This document shows, in pieces, positions 25,140 through 39,427 of a DNA stretch of 54,559 nucleotides (its first letter is position 1; the number at the start of each line of letters is the position of its first letter). The notes beneath the pieces are model-generated. The model did no database searches. It was not told where the DNA came from and was given only the letters and a program-made list of their open reading frames with translations. Source of the stretch: Nephromyces sp. MM_2019 (lineage: Eukaryota > Apicomplexa > Aconoidasida > Nephromycida). The translations under genes were made by a program, and so were the position numbers. The stretch spans positions 4,664 to 59,222 of the forward strand of contig JADHZB010002140.1 in assembly GCA_015657535.1 (NCBI GenBank), in the 5' to 3' direction.

Positions 25140-28100
25140 GAGTCTCTAGCTATCGCCCCAGGGCTTTTATAGCAAGTGGGGAAATAATTAATTATTTGAC
25201 CAGTTGCTAAAGGGTATATATACTATATCTAGCCGGTTATGTTGGGTTTGTTCTAGGTGTGTTAAGAATAGTTATGATATGAAGCAGGACCTTGGTGTTA
25301 TTTTCCAGCTAACTAGTATTATAGAGAATCTGGGTATTGAGTTAGGAAGTGAAGTTTTGACTTTTTGAAAAATGGTAACTGAGCTGTTTTAATTATGTAT
25401 TGAGCAAAATTAAAAATATATATGAAAATTTGGGTAAAACTGCATAGATATTCTAAAAAGCTTTTTGTTTTTGAAAAGTTTATATTCTCTGTTTTTTTTC
25501 TTATTGTTCTTGGGACAGATCTTCAAAAACTAAAGAAGGATTTTGGGATTCTTGATTTCAAAGAGATTGTTGCCCAGTCATTGTGAAATTCTTGAATTCA
25601 CTCCTCAATATTAGTGACTACTATAAGTGACACTCGTGTTTGTTTGTCACTAAAGTTTATCTTAAATTCATTCCTGAAGATATACCTTAACTACATAGTC
25701 TTGCATCTTTACTCAGATTCTGGAACACCTAATTAATTAAGATAATAACGGCCTGTTCAGTAGCCTTACTAGCAAGTAGAGGCTCAGTTGAAGAGGCCTA
25801 CTTCACTTATATTCGATTAAATGGATTATCTCGGGTAGCGAGGGGGGTACAGGAGTAGTCGTTCGAATTAGCGTTTTATCGGCTAGGCTATTCTTAGTAC
25901 ACACTTCAGTGCTAGACTCGAAGAGAATTCTAGTCAGCGATTTACTAGTTTTACTGCTGGGGCCGCGGTTGGCTCTACTACGTGTTTAATTTCTAGTACA
26001 ACTTTTCTAGCTAAATTGCCGATCTTCAAAGTGGGGAAGTTAAGTTTTATCGGTTTATGCTAGGTTCTAGTTAGCGAGTGAAAGGGGTTTTTTGCATGGA
26101 GTAAAACGTTGGGTGAAATAGGGAAATTTGGGGTAAAAATCAAAACTTAAATCTCATTCTTTAAAATTTCTTTTCTAGTTAAAATCGTTCTTCGTTCTTC
26201 TTTTTACACCGCGAAGTTCTCCTGTGGGGAATTAAAGAGCTCACTGATTTTTCCTTACTGTGTGCTTAAGATTGGCACACCGAATGCTAGGTGTTGAGAT
26301 ACATTCTTTTCTAGCTACTTATTATCTGGGATTCGCTTTAGCGGGCCTCAATTTATTTAAGTACTCTAGGATATGCATCTGATCCTAGCTGATTGCTGCC
26401 CTTAAGCCTATATAAATCATTAATGCCTTGTCTTTAGACCTAGTGAGCGGGTGTATGTAAATGAGCGAACCAAGGTAGAAGTATGTGGGTAATGTAGGCA
26501 TGTATGGTTTATCGACTTGGGAGAAAGCAAATGTAGTTAAGAATCTTAAAGGATTGAGTAAGTTTTTATCTGATAATTGAAATATTGTTTTTCGGTACTC
26601 AAAAGTCGAGACTTTTGAGTGAAGTTATTCTAAAAACGGGGGGAGAAGTTTTCGTTCTTCGATACAAGAACGCGGGTGGGTAAAGCAAGAAAAAGAAAAG
26701 AAAAAAGGAATAAAAGAATCCAAAGAACCCTAGAGCGGCCCTGGTCTTCGAGAGAGTTCTTGAAGATGGTTCTTCGCTCCTTGTCAGTGCCGCGACCGTT
26801 TCCAGGTGTATGAGGCGAGTGTTTTTCCTTCCCAGGCCTTAAGGGGAAATTGGCCCTCTTGGGCACAATTGGGGTAGCAGAATAAAATAATTGAGGTTCT
26901 TTTGTAATATTCTCCTCCTTAAAATGTTTTGTATTTAAAGAAAAAATAGCAAACGGACAGCTAGGGTAAAAAAATGATCGAGGGAGTTAAGTCGGTGTAA
27001 GTTAAAATTTTTGAAACTTGTCATGTAACTAGTGTGCATTGTTGCTCATAGGTAAATCTAGTATGTAGAGCGTTGCTACGAAGACCTATAATGAATCATT
27101 AATGGTTTGTTTTTATTCAGCTTGGGAATAGTGAATCAGTTATACTATAGGTTCGATCTTACTATGTATCAATGCGCGGCCTAATAGAATCCTACGTAAT
27201 TCTATTTCTAGTTTCAAATAACTCGACACTTTTAAAGGTTTTAGGGGGTGAAGATGGCGTTTTAGGCTTAATGTTCAAAAGTTTTATACAAAAGCTTAAC
27301 ACAAATTATCACAGAATTTTTGAGAAAAAGGAAAACGTTATGGGGGATAAGTTTAAGCTTGTATATATAATTTAAAAAAGGTGAATACCTGATTTCAAGA
27401 ATTCTTCTTGTTTTTGGATTAATTCTTCGAGAATTTCTTCTTTTTCTTGAAGATTCTTGGATGTATACCAGCCTTAGTCCCAATTTATGGTTTTCTTCAA
27501 TTAGTTTAGCCTATTGCTTTTCTAGTTAGAATAGCCCCACAAATTTTGTGATTGTCTGGATTATGCTAGTTTGCTTGCACACAAGTGATCAACCTCTTAG
27601 TACCACAGTGTTTATATTCGTTCGCATGTTTAAATTAAAATCTAAATTCAATTGTCCCTAAAATGCTTTATACCTACTCGAGCCTATTCACTAGGTTTTT
27701 AATCCTAGTCTAAGATTTCTTTTAGTCGTGCCTAGAGATAGGCATATAAAACAATAAAATGTTCCGTATATTAGTTCCCCTTGTGGGCGTCGAAGATACT
27801 AGTAATTTTGGGTTGGATATTGAGTTTTGGGTAATCCAGAGTGAAAGTGATGCTAGTTTACTCGAGGGCGTGGTTTTATACTAGTTTCTAGTGGTTTACT
27901 AATGTTATGCGCGGTGAAGATTATAGGGTGTGCAAATCTTTACGGTTAGGCGCGGATTTCTAGCAACTCTAAGCTCAATTTTAAACTAGCGAAATTCGTG
28001 TGCGAAGTTGAAAGGAAATCGGGGAAGTTAGCAAACTTCGTGATTTCGGGGAATTACGAGGGAATGTAACTTAAAGAGTTCGAGATAAAAGGTAAAAGAA

Positions 28101-28500
28101 AAAGCTAAAATCTCTCTAAAATTTGTTATCTCTAAGGAATAAGTTTTTAAAAGTTTTCTATATAATTTTCTATCTTTTTTCTTGTATCATGGCTTCTTTT
28201 CTTCGATTAATCTTTGGGTCTTCTTTTATTCTTCTTGTTGGGGGGGGAATTTTGGATACACCATTTTGTCAATCTGCGCTGAAGAGACTCTTCGGGTTAT
28301 CCTCGAGTATTAGTTGTTTACGCGTGAACGTATTACTAGACATCCTTAGGGTTTTAGTTTACTAAAAGATACTAGGCTTAACTTCCTCGTGACGCCACTC
28401 ACTGTCTAAGTCTAGCCTTTATTAACACTATATATCTAGAGTGTCAGATGTCCTAGTAAGACTGAAGAATTATTGCTCTTAATCTCGCCAGATATCTAGT
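25140..28500. other. Compositionally distinct, GC- and CTAG-richer non-coding block
   Basis: This block has visibly more G and C than its flanks. It uses CTAG (for example ttctagt, gctaggc, actagt) far more often and carries several gttcttcg phrases (near 26186, 26652 and 26769). Open frames at 26630-26866 (minus) and 28123-28365 (plus) have no recognisable motif. A decayed mobile element or a structured non-coding locus are both possible. By eye only; no counts made. Confidence 0.45.
26597..26620. other. Perfect hairpin, 11-bp stem
   Basis: Bases actcaaaagtc and gacttttgagt are exact reverse complements separated only by GA. This is a near-palindrome of 24 bases inside the compositionally distinct block. 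Confidence 0.85.
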
Positions 28501-28522
28501 TATGCATCATACAAATTGTATA

Positions 28523-28528
28523 GCTGAA

Positions 28529-28571
<43 letters not shown>

Positions 28572-28595
28572 TTGGTTCAATCCCGAGTTTCAGCA
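28523..28595 (+). tRNA. tRNA-Phe (GAA), variant copy
   Basis: A 73-base intronless tRNA. Acceptor stem GCTGAAA/TTTCAGC, D arm AGCTCAGTTGGGAGAGC, anticodon arm TCAGA-CTGAAGA-TCTGA with anticodon GAA, T arm CTTGG-TTCAATC-CCGAG, discriminator A. The internal A box (TAGCTCAGTTGG) and B box (GGTTCAATCCC) are intact and a TTTT run follows within a few bases. It differs from the second copy at acceptor pair 3:70 (U-A here, G-C there) and at one T-loop base (A here, G there), so pairing is kept. Canonical eukaryotic tRNA-Phe starts GCGGA, so this copy carries the changed state. Confidence 0.98.
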
Positions 28596-29470
28596 TTTTA
28601 ACTAAAAATTTTTATATCTGAGTCCTCACTTATCCCAAATGTTCATAATTCAAAAATTATTTTCGTGAATATAAATTCACACAAACAACCCAGGCAATTA
28701 TGTTAACACTATGAGAGAAATTTCTTTGTAAAGCAGAAACTTTCCCAAAGGGCAATAAAAATTAGGTGTATTGAGTAAATAAAAAAAGAATCAAAAAATA
28801 CACTACTTACTTGTAACTAGACAATTGAAACTGCTTACATTGGAAACAGATTTTATGCTCCGTTTAGCCAAGTGTTGAAAAAGACTCGGGATGCTAATAT
28901 CCATTTCGTAGGGAGGAGCTCAAAGTTATTTCTGAACTTTGCTACAGTTTTCTGTTTTCAAGCTAGACCTATCTAGTAGCAGATAACTTAAATGTCAAAA
29001 ATCGCACATTGCAGGATCTATCAATTACTATTATTGTTTCTGTTAGCCTAAGATAGCTAACTAGCTAACATGTTATCTGAGTGTGAAATCAGTATTCTCG
29101 AGTTGTTTTAATTTATATGGAAAATTTGCGATCTTAGGTTATTCAATTTTGAATTAAAGTGCTTGAGTCTCTAGACCTGTTTTTTGCATCACAGATCAAA
29201 ACTTGGTTTTTGATAAGTATTTAAAAATTGCACTTAAATTAACATCCTTAATGGTACCCATTGGGTGTAAGATGAGTGTTGATAGTTTTCACTGGGCTGT
29301 AAAGTTTTATTAACAAGCAACGATAGCTTTTATTGCACTTCAATGCTGTCGCAAATAATATACATGAGTTTTGGCTGCATTTAAATAGATAGAAACTTCA
29401 CCAGCTTAAATGAAGCAAGTTATTTTTTAAACCTAGAGATCTGTGGAGCATTATGATGTTACTTAGTAAC
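28596..29470. other. Intergenic between tRNA genes, left part
   Basis: AT-rich, with no gene or repeat recognised. Confidence 0.5.
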
Positions 29471-30085
29471 TGACGTGGTTTAAGGATTGAAAATATAGTT
29501 CACTTAAATAATTTTAATTAATGACTTATCAATTTAATAAGAAGATTCAATTGTCAGGCTAAGGAATTTATATCAGTTCAATATTATGATTTAATACTTC
29601 TATTACTGAGAAGTTGTATTCAATTCAATGTAGTTCCACAACAATATTCAACGTTGGTTAACTTAATTATTCAGACTAAAAAAAAACTTGACTTAAAAAA
29701 ATTAAAGTCTAAACCTTTTAATATTGTTTCAATAACTTATCATTGTTTTGGGTAACTGGTATATTATTTGAAATGCCAATTGCTTTGAAAAAATAGGGTG
29801 CAAACTTTAATTGTGCTGTAGATTTTTAAATCTGATTTTTTATTTTGAAATATTTTTGAATCTTGCTCTAGCACATGAGATTCAAATTAAAAAATCGGGA
29901 GAAAATCTTTTGAAATTCAAGGTGGCTTCATTAAAATAATCCTGCTAGTGCAATTATTTTAAATATTTTGCGCTTGATTATACATATACAAATGTTTATT
30001 AATCATATCTCGAGTGCATTGGCAGTGCATCTCGGATTGGTAGATGATGATTATTTTAGTGAGTCCAGGGCATTTCACTAACCAT
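29471..30085 (+). mobile_element. Isolated LTR-like fragment related to the 45-53 kb repeat cluster
   Basis: The stretch begins with a segment like tatagttcacttaaataat and includes gaagattcaattgtcaggct. It passes through aaaatagggtgcaaacttta and ends with gagtgcattggcagtgcatc. The first three phrases recur in the same order and spacing at 47815-48310 and, inverted, at 52250-52740. The last recurs near 46020 and, inverted, near 50490. It lies about 0.9 kb after one tRNA-Phe and 1 kb before the other. No internal coding region is present, so a solo LTR or a decayed remnant fits best. Exact ends are uncertain. Confidence 0.65.
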
Positions 30086-31063
30086 TAAAACATTTTGCTA
30101 TACAAATGACATCATGTTCAGAAACAAAGCTTGTGGTGTGAAAAATTTTGAAGTTTTCAATTCATTACGGCTTTGGTAAGTTTCAAATTTTCATGGACTG
30201 AATGGGATTAGTTCAAATCTTTTACACTGAGCAGCATACCATATCTCAGAATAAATTTAGTACAAATATCGCTAAGCTTATTGAAAAAGAGAGCTAAAGC
30301 TAAGCAATTCTTGATAATAGTAAAATTAATAAATAAGAAGCCTAGGCCATAATTTATTAGTCTTTATCGCTATGTAAAGGAGCAGAGCTTAAGACAAACT
30401 TGAGGTTGTTAAAGTTAAATAAGTATTATTAAACTCATTGCCACGTTTCTAAAACTAATTGTTAGTTTGAGAAGAATTTATATTCCACATCCGAATGATT
30501 GTGGCATGTATACATTCAAAAGTAGCCAATTATAAAGCACATTAGTGGTAAAGGTATTATTTATTCATCTTTTTATCTATTAAGTTTAATTGCTATTGAG
30601 ATAGTCCGAAGAAGCTAGCTACTGGGTTAATATTAATTCTTACATCTTGGACTGGATTCAACATTACTAGCTTGTGTAGCCATAAAATTTTGATGTGGAG
30701 TCCATATCTATGTGATGAGCCACTTAACTATTTAAGCTTGACTTGCGTAGCCTCACTCAAAGCTAGCGTGAGCTGGTCGGCTAAAAGAGGGTTTTAAATT
30801 TTCGTTAAAGTGTAATTTACTTGGTGAGCCTGTGTTGGGTAGGAAATAGACAGCTTTATTACAGCTTATAGTATTTAGGTAAGGTTAAATTGTTGTTTTT
30901 AAGTTTAATAGATAAAATTAGTTAATTAACTTTCGAGATGTGAGTTTGGAAGAAGTGTGGATGATCGTTGTGTGTGCTCTTTAGTCGGCCAATTTTTAAT
31001 GTAGTAGAGGTTCTGAAAAATCCTGCTCCAAGTATCACTATACAAAATCTAGCATATTCGTAA
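30086..31063. other. Intergenic between tRNA genes, right part
   Basis: No gene recognised. The last 350 bases before the second tRNA are less AT-rich than the rest. Confidence 0.5.
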
Positions 31064-31069
31064 GCGGAA

Positions 31070-31112
<43 letters not shown>

Positions 31113-31136
31113 TTGGTTCGATCCCGAGTTTCCGCA
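31064..31136 (+). tRNA. tRNA-Phe (GAA), canonical copy
   Basis: A 73-base intronless tRNA with acceptor stem GCGGAAA/TTTCCGC, anticodon GAA in loop CTGAAGA, T loop TTCGATC and discriminator A. D and anticodon arms are identical to the copy at 28523. The B box GGTTCGATCCC is the consensus form. No T run follows immediately; the first TTTT is about 16 bases downstream. Confidence 0.98.
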
Positions 31137-31608
31137 TTAATGATATTATTTTATAGCAATTTTCTCCCATGTAAACTTGGTTGAACTCAACGAATAATCC
31201 CATGAAACTCTCCCTTTTTGACACTTTAGCCACTCAGGCTATCATGAACAATTCTTATCAACTACAGCTTAGCAACATAAGTCATTGTAAAAATGATTTA
31301 ACATTTTCAAAGTTTTAATCTACACTCCTAATTGTGTCAATTGAAATTTAAAATAGAAGCTTCAAATGAAAATAAAACTAAGTACACAAATTAATGCTAA
31401 CTCTATCTTATATAAACATCTTAACAAGGTAAGCAACAATAACCAAATTATCTTCAACGATGCCACAATATAGCAATAGCAATTACACTCCTACTATATA
31501 GCCACTTACAAATAAGCATTTCAGTTATATTTTTTACCAAACTCTTATCAGGCTTTTGGCTCCTACATTTACCATCGAACAACTGCTTTTTGCACAAATC
31601 CTCTGCAC
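31137..31608. other. Upstream region of selenoprotein O
   Basis: Between tRNA-Phe and the SelO ATG. AT-rich; any promoter or 5' UTR lies here, but I recognise no specific element. Confidence 0.45.
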
Positions 31609-34065
<2,457 letters not shown>

Positions 34066-35537
34066 GTAATTATCATTAGCTCATTGGTTTTCTGTTCTTA
34101 AGAAAGCCTAGTTAGTTGAATATGCTTGATTATCATTAAGAAAATTTAAAATGTTAACCATTTGTTTCAAGGCGTATCGGGATAAAGCCATAATTGAAAG
34201 TTGAAGTAGCTTTAACTATCATTTTAAAAGCTATTTACCAACCAATACTTTTTAAGCCCTACTTAGCCTGAGGAAATTTCAGAAGAAAAACTCTTAACGA
34301 GGGCTCTGAAATGGAAATTGCTGAATAGATTAAAATTTTACTATAGATAAGCCCTTTGCTGAAATAAAACATATTTTATACCCAATTTAAAACTTGCTAT
34401 ACATTTTACCTTCCTACAACACTGTATTATATGGAGCACGTGTTCCTTAGAAATCCAAAATTAAAGTTGGAAGATTTCATGACAAATTAACCACTTCAAT
34501 TATATGATCCCTTTAGTGATTCTATTATTATTCATTTATATTGAATCTCTATTTTTTCTAAAGAATTCATTTATCCTACTTGCCACTTTTTCTTTCATAA
34601 AATGATTAACTATAACGATCTTTTATATAATTACATTAGTAAACATAAAGATTGGACTAGCTATACGTATCATAAATAACTCTACGAAGGCTTAGAAATT
34701 CATAATTTTTAACATTTTTAATTATGAAAGCTCTAATGAAATTGAAAAAGAATCATAAGAATTCATATACCATCCAAATATCGATCGATTCAATGAAAAA
34801 TTAGTTTAATGGTCGCAATATAAAAGGCATAGAGATGACTTTTAAAAAAAAAAATTTAAATGCTCATAGTCTATGTTATAGCAGATGGCATTACAAGAAC
34901 CTTGAAGGATGTAAACCATTTGTATACAAATAACCGGTTTCATACATTTTTATTTATAATATCATTATATTTAATTTGATCTGTCTAATTATAACAAAAA
35001 CTTTTTCACTCTAAACTGTAGATTAGAAAAGTAACGAACAAAAGACCAATTTATATTGCGATCTTAAACTATACTTTCATATACTCTTTATCAGCACTTA
35101 TATAGTATTTTTCGTAACCTCAAATTAAGTCTTTCTTTTACAATGACTGTTAAGCAATCTCAAGCATTATAACTTCTGTTTTATATTATAATTCTTAAGT
35201 AAGTGACAATGTTGTGGCTCAGCCTCAAAACTAAGCATCTAGCATTAAATACCACACGTAGCATTGCTAAAACAAGTTTATATGCATAAGTGACTTAAAA
35301 TCAATTTAATGTTCATGCTTCAACTATCAAATTCCCGACATCCATACATACATAGAAAATTATCAATTAACTTATCTTTGAAAAACCTTACACAAAATCG
35401 TCCTATATGAATAGAAGATGATATTTACACAATCACTTTTGCTTACTTAAGCGACCCAGCTTTCGTAAAACTCTTTTATTTAAAAGGAGGCCTCATGTAA
35501 CATCGGATATCTCCACTTTTAACACGCTTAGGGCGAA
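34066..35537. other. SelO 3' region and intergenic gap
   Basis: 1.5 kb, AT-rich. Apart from the SECIS candidate, another 8-bp hairpin (gtagcttt/aaagctat, about 34208-34236) is visible. No gene is recognised. Confidence 0.5.
34276..34312 (+). promoter_or_regulatory. Weak SECIS candidate hairpin in the SelO 3' region
   Basis: An 8-bp perfect stem (atttcaga/tctgaaat) encloses a 21-base loop that contains an A-rich run and a small CTC/GAG stem. TGA lies 5' (34269-34271) and GGAA lies 3', about 220 bases after the UGA codon. The A-rich apical region and possible G.A pairs at the base suit a type-2 SECIS. The 5' quartet is CTGA rather than ATGA and the lower helix is poor, so this is only a pointer. 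Confidence 0.2.
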
Positions 35538-37492
35538 ATGTCAACCCAACAGACTGCCTCATCAGTAAGGCTTCTTAGACTAAAATTCAAGAGTGTTTTT
35601 AAATCACGGTTTGAGTCCTCTACCCTTTGTTACAACATTTATCTGAACTCTAATTTTAGCAACTCCTATTTAACCCACACATGCGCTAGTGGGCCAATGA
35701 AACACAACCTATTAAATTTAAAAGAATCGAGGGAGCCTAGAAGCTTAAAAATTCAGCAATGGCAGCAAGATCGTTCCCAGATGCCTAATTATTTGGAAAT
35801 TCCACCACTTGACAAATTTGTTTTGGCCCCAGTTGAAAACTTACCAAACTCAGTGATGAAACGAACCCAAAAGCTCGCAAAAACAGATTCTAATGATAAA
35901 AATAGAGTAAAATCCCATAAAAAAGGCCGTTTTAAATCATCTATCAAGAAAATTTCAGACTATCTTGTCAGTCTGCTAACCTAAATAAATATATTTATGA
36001 TACATTATTTCTTCTCAACTCTTCAGACTCTTTCTAAGCACAATCTATCCGTGTGGGTATCACTTAATTCGTTGCCTGGCCTATTTTTGAGTGCTAGTAT
36101 TTCACCCCAGACCTTTTTATGTGCTACTTTAGGGACTTACATTTCAAGTGCTTCTGCAGCATCCTTGAATAACCTTATAGAAAAAAATAGAGACTCCCTT
36201 ATGTTCAGAACTCGATTAAGGTAAAACACAGTAATTAACAAAAGAATTTTTTAAACAATCTTCACTCTAGATGCTTTTATAAAGCTTATACTTTCAAAAC
36301 ATATTTTTTTTTCGCAATAAATGCTATTTAACTCAGACCAGTAGCATCGGGGAGAATTCAACCCCACCAAGCCCAAGTTTTCAGCTTAGCTTCGGGACTC
36401 ACTGGCTTAAGCATACTTGCCCTTGGTTGCTCACCTACAACTTCAATTATTGCAGCGGCCACTATAGGGCTATATGCTTGTGTATATACCCCCATGAAAG
36501 GTGAATTAACCATTTACATACATTTTTATCTATCATTTATTCATAAATAACTCTTCTTTAAATCTCAGTTATCTCACCTTACAACACTCATGTTGGTGCA
36601 ATATCCGGGTCACTTCCCATTTTGATTGGATGTAGTGCTGCAGGGGTAATATTTGTTTCTTTTAAGCTATTTAACCTATTTTTAACATATTTACTCCTTT
36701 ATTTATAGACATCTCTACTAACACCCGAGCCCTGGATTTTATTTATGATTCAAACTTTCTGGCAATTTCCACACTTTTACGCCTTAGCCTGGCTACACAA
36801 AGAAGACTACACAAGAGCTGGATATAATATGTTCCCACTTAGTGACAACTCTGGGATTGAAACTGCAGATCGATGCCAAAGATATATAATGGCTTTGACT
36901 CTACTACCATTTGTATGACAAATTTTATAACACTTTATTAGTGGCATTTTAACTATTGTACTAATTATACTCGTTTAGGTAACCTCTTACCATGGCCTAA
37001 CTTCGTGGATGTTCGCTGTCGACTCTTTAATACCAAATCTAGTCAGCTATTATTACATTCGAAATTTTAAAAACAATCCCACCAAAAAGAACATGAGAAA
37101 ATTCTTTTTCCTACAATTATGGTTAGCGATAACAATTCATTAAACATATTATATTAAATATTTTTTCTTATAGGCAACTCTTTGCGCTCCTAATTTTAGC
37201 TGCCTACCATTGTCGTTCTATGCTCCAACAAAAGAATTTCAAGTCTATTTACGACCTCCCTGAAGATCAAAAGAACCATACAGCAACATCGAATTTCTTT
37301 GATAAAATTAGGCCCACAATGATAGGAAACTGTACTTATATGCTCTTAGAAAATTTTATCCCTCGGAAACAAGAAGATAAGGTATGCTCAAGCCTGTATT
37401 TCATAAATTACGTTAATAGTAACATTCTTTAATTTCAGAACTGCTATGAAAGCTGCAAAAAGGAAGAAAAAACTGAACTAACACATGAATAG
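35538..37492 (+). CDS. COX10: Protoheme IX farnesyltransferase (heme O synthase, COX10)
   Basis: Inner mitochondrial membrane enzyme adding a farnesyl group to heme b to give heme O, the precursor of heme A for cytochrome c oxidase. Eight exons: 35538-35966, 36027-36220, 36337-36500, 36569-36645, 36709-36909, 36979-37121, 37174-37381 and 37439-37492. All phases agree, giving 489 aa. The first ~140 residues are basic, Ser-rich and poorly conserved, as for a mitochondrial presequence plus linker. The UbiA core starts DYLTLSKHNLSVWVSLNSLP. The first prenyl-diphosphate motif is NNLIEKNRDSLMFRTRLRP, matching the N..E...D..M.RT..RP of mitochondrial COX10. It is followed by GRIQPHQAQVFSLASG, YTPMK and SPYNTHVGAISGSLP. 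Then come FWQFPHFYALAWLHKEDY and RAGYNMFP. About seven to eight hydrophobic helices follow the usual layout. The C-terminal ~70 residues after the last helix are charged and specific to this protein. Exon 1 uses a non-consensus donor (CTT|gtcagt). Confidence 0.96.
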
Positions 37493-39427
37493 CAAGATGA
37501 TCATTATAAATTCTCTCTACCTAACATTTCAAACAAACTCAATTATATTAATGGCTAAAAGGAGAAATATTATACAAAAATTTTCAAGGTACTAGCACCC
37601 TACTTCATTGCTATTGGCTTTTTTTTAATTTTGATCGCAAATTTTTTTGGAAATTTTATTTATAAATTTTTTGGAATATTTTCTTAAAAGTTTTTTAATA
37701 TTATCGAGTATTGTTAGCATAATATAACTGAGCCTATCACCATGCCTAAGTAAGATACAAGCATTCTGTTTTGTTAAGATATATAAAATTTGTTTCAATT
37801 TTTACGCTTAAAAAGGGTTTGACAACAATTTACAAAATAATCAAAAGACATCTCATTATAAATATAATTTTTGAATTAAGAATTTTCAAAACTTACTTTA
37901 ATCGACTTGCAACAATCATAAAAGTAAAGTATATACATTTTAAATTACTAAGAGAAAACTGAAAAATTACTATTTCACAAGTTTCTGCTAGTATCTAAAT
38001 TTTATAACACACTTAATTTGGGATAATAAGCACAAATTCCTTATACTGTAAGGAGCTAAAATTACACAAAAGTAGAGATTTAGAAATTCTACAGCACCAC
38101 AATCAATTATAGATAGATATAAAATCCTATTGTCCATGTTTTCAACACATAGCATCAAACTACTTGTAATAAAATCTGCTAAAAAACGATATGAGCTTAT
38201 TAATTTTGTTTTAGTAAGCACAAAAAAACTTTTAAGAATCTGGATAATTTTTTCTGCATAAGCTTAGAAAAATATAAATCACGTTAATTTTATAACAGCT
38301 GAAGCATGATCAAACTTCAATAAAACTTTTTTCCCACATAGTTATATTTTTTATCTAAAGAAGTTAAATTTCCAAATCAAGACGGAAACGAGAATTTTAA
38401 ACACCCTAAAGTGATTCAATTGACTCTGATATGCAAAGCGAATATCATAAAGCGGGTCAAAAAAATCCTTAAAAGTTTATTCATCTCTTACTGTATAGCA
38501 GGCCATTTTAAAATGTTAGCATCGTACTAGCTGCGAAACTAAACTCACGCAATTTTGGCAACAATTTATCCGCAAATCTATAACATAGACACATACATAT
38601 CATTGAATAAGCTCATAATATAGAATAATAAAATTTATCAAAACCTAGGGTAATAATCAATATAAAAGGCTGTTTTTAATTCATATTCATTGATTCAAGC
38701 TCTATAAAAATCCATATAAGTGCAAGATTCTAATTATACGACTGTACTTCCTAGACAGATTGTTTGGTTGTACTTAATAATTTGTTTTATAATATGTAAA
38801 GTATTAAAAAAAATTTTAATTACACCTATTGAGTTTTAAAAATTATTTGGTTATAAAATTACCCTATTACTACTATTGGTCAAACTAATAAGTCAAATTT
38901 TTAATGTTATAGATAAATAAAGTTGTCTTAAATCATATATACTGCTTAGTCTTATTCTGGTTAACTTAAAGATTTTGTCATAATACTAAGGATTCTAATA
39001 TAAAACTCATTAAATTGTTCTTGTTTTAATTTTATGAAAAATCTATGCTTCTATAGAAAAATAAAAATAATTAGGTGAGAAAAAGAATTTTTTATTGTTT
39101 CGATAAGTCTCATCCGTTGAGAGATTTGGAGAGTCCAGGTGCCTGATGTAGTGTAGCACTATGTTATATGTCGCTTATAGTTTCCGCTAAATGGGATTGG
39201 GAAAGATAGAATATTATGCTTTTAAGGGTCTTGTGATTATCAGTTATGTTTAGAAAGGTAATGCTAGTTTGTAATAGTAGGACAATGATAAGATAATTTC
39301 TCCCTCCAAATAAAAAAGTTAATTAAATGTGCTGGATTGCTATCAAAGCTATGACTTGAAGCAAAAGTGTCATCAACATACATGATACTAAATGATAGAT
39401 ATACCTTGATAGATAAGTAAAAAATAT
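37493..39427. other. Intergenic between convergent COX10 and ZIP genes
   Basis: 1.9 kb of AT-rich DNA that must carry both 3' UTRs. Short open frames near 37771 and 37988 have no motif. Nothing else recognised. Confidence 0.55.

Noticed and set aside
26630..26866. 78-codon minus-strand frame with a hydrophobic segment
   Set aside because: No family, no plausible exon partners, and it lies in the compositionally odd non-coding block.
28123..28365. 80-codon hydrophobic frame before the first tRNA
   Set aside because: Leu/Phe/Ser-rich translation of T-rich DNA; no motif.
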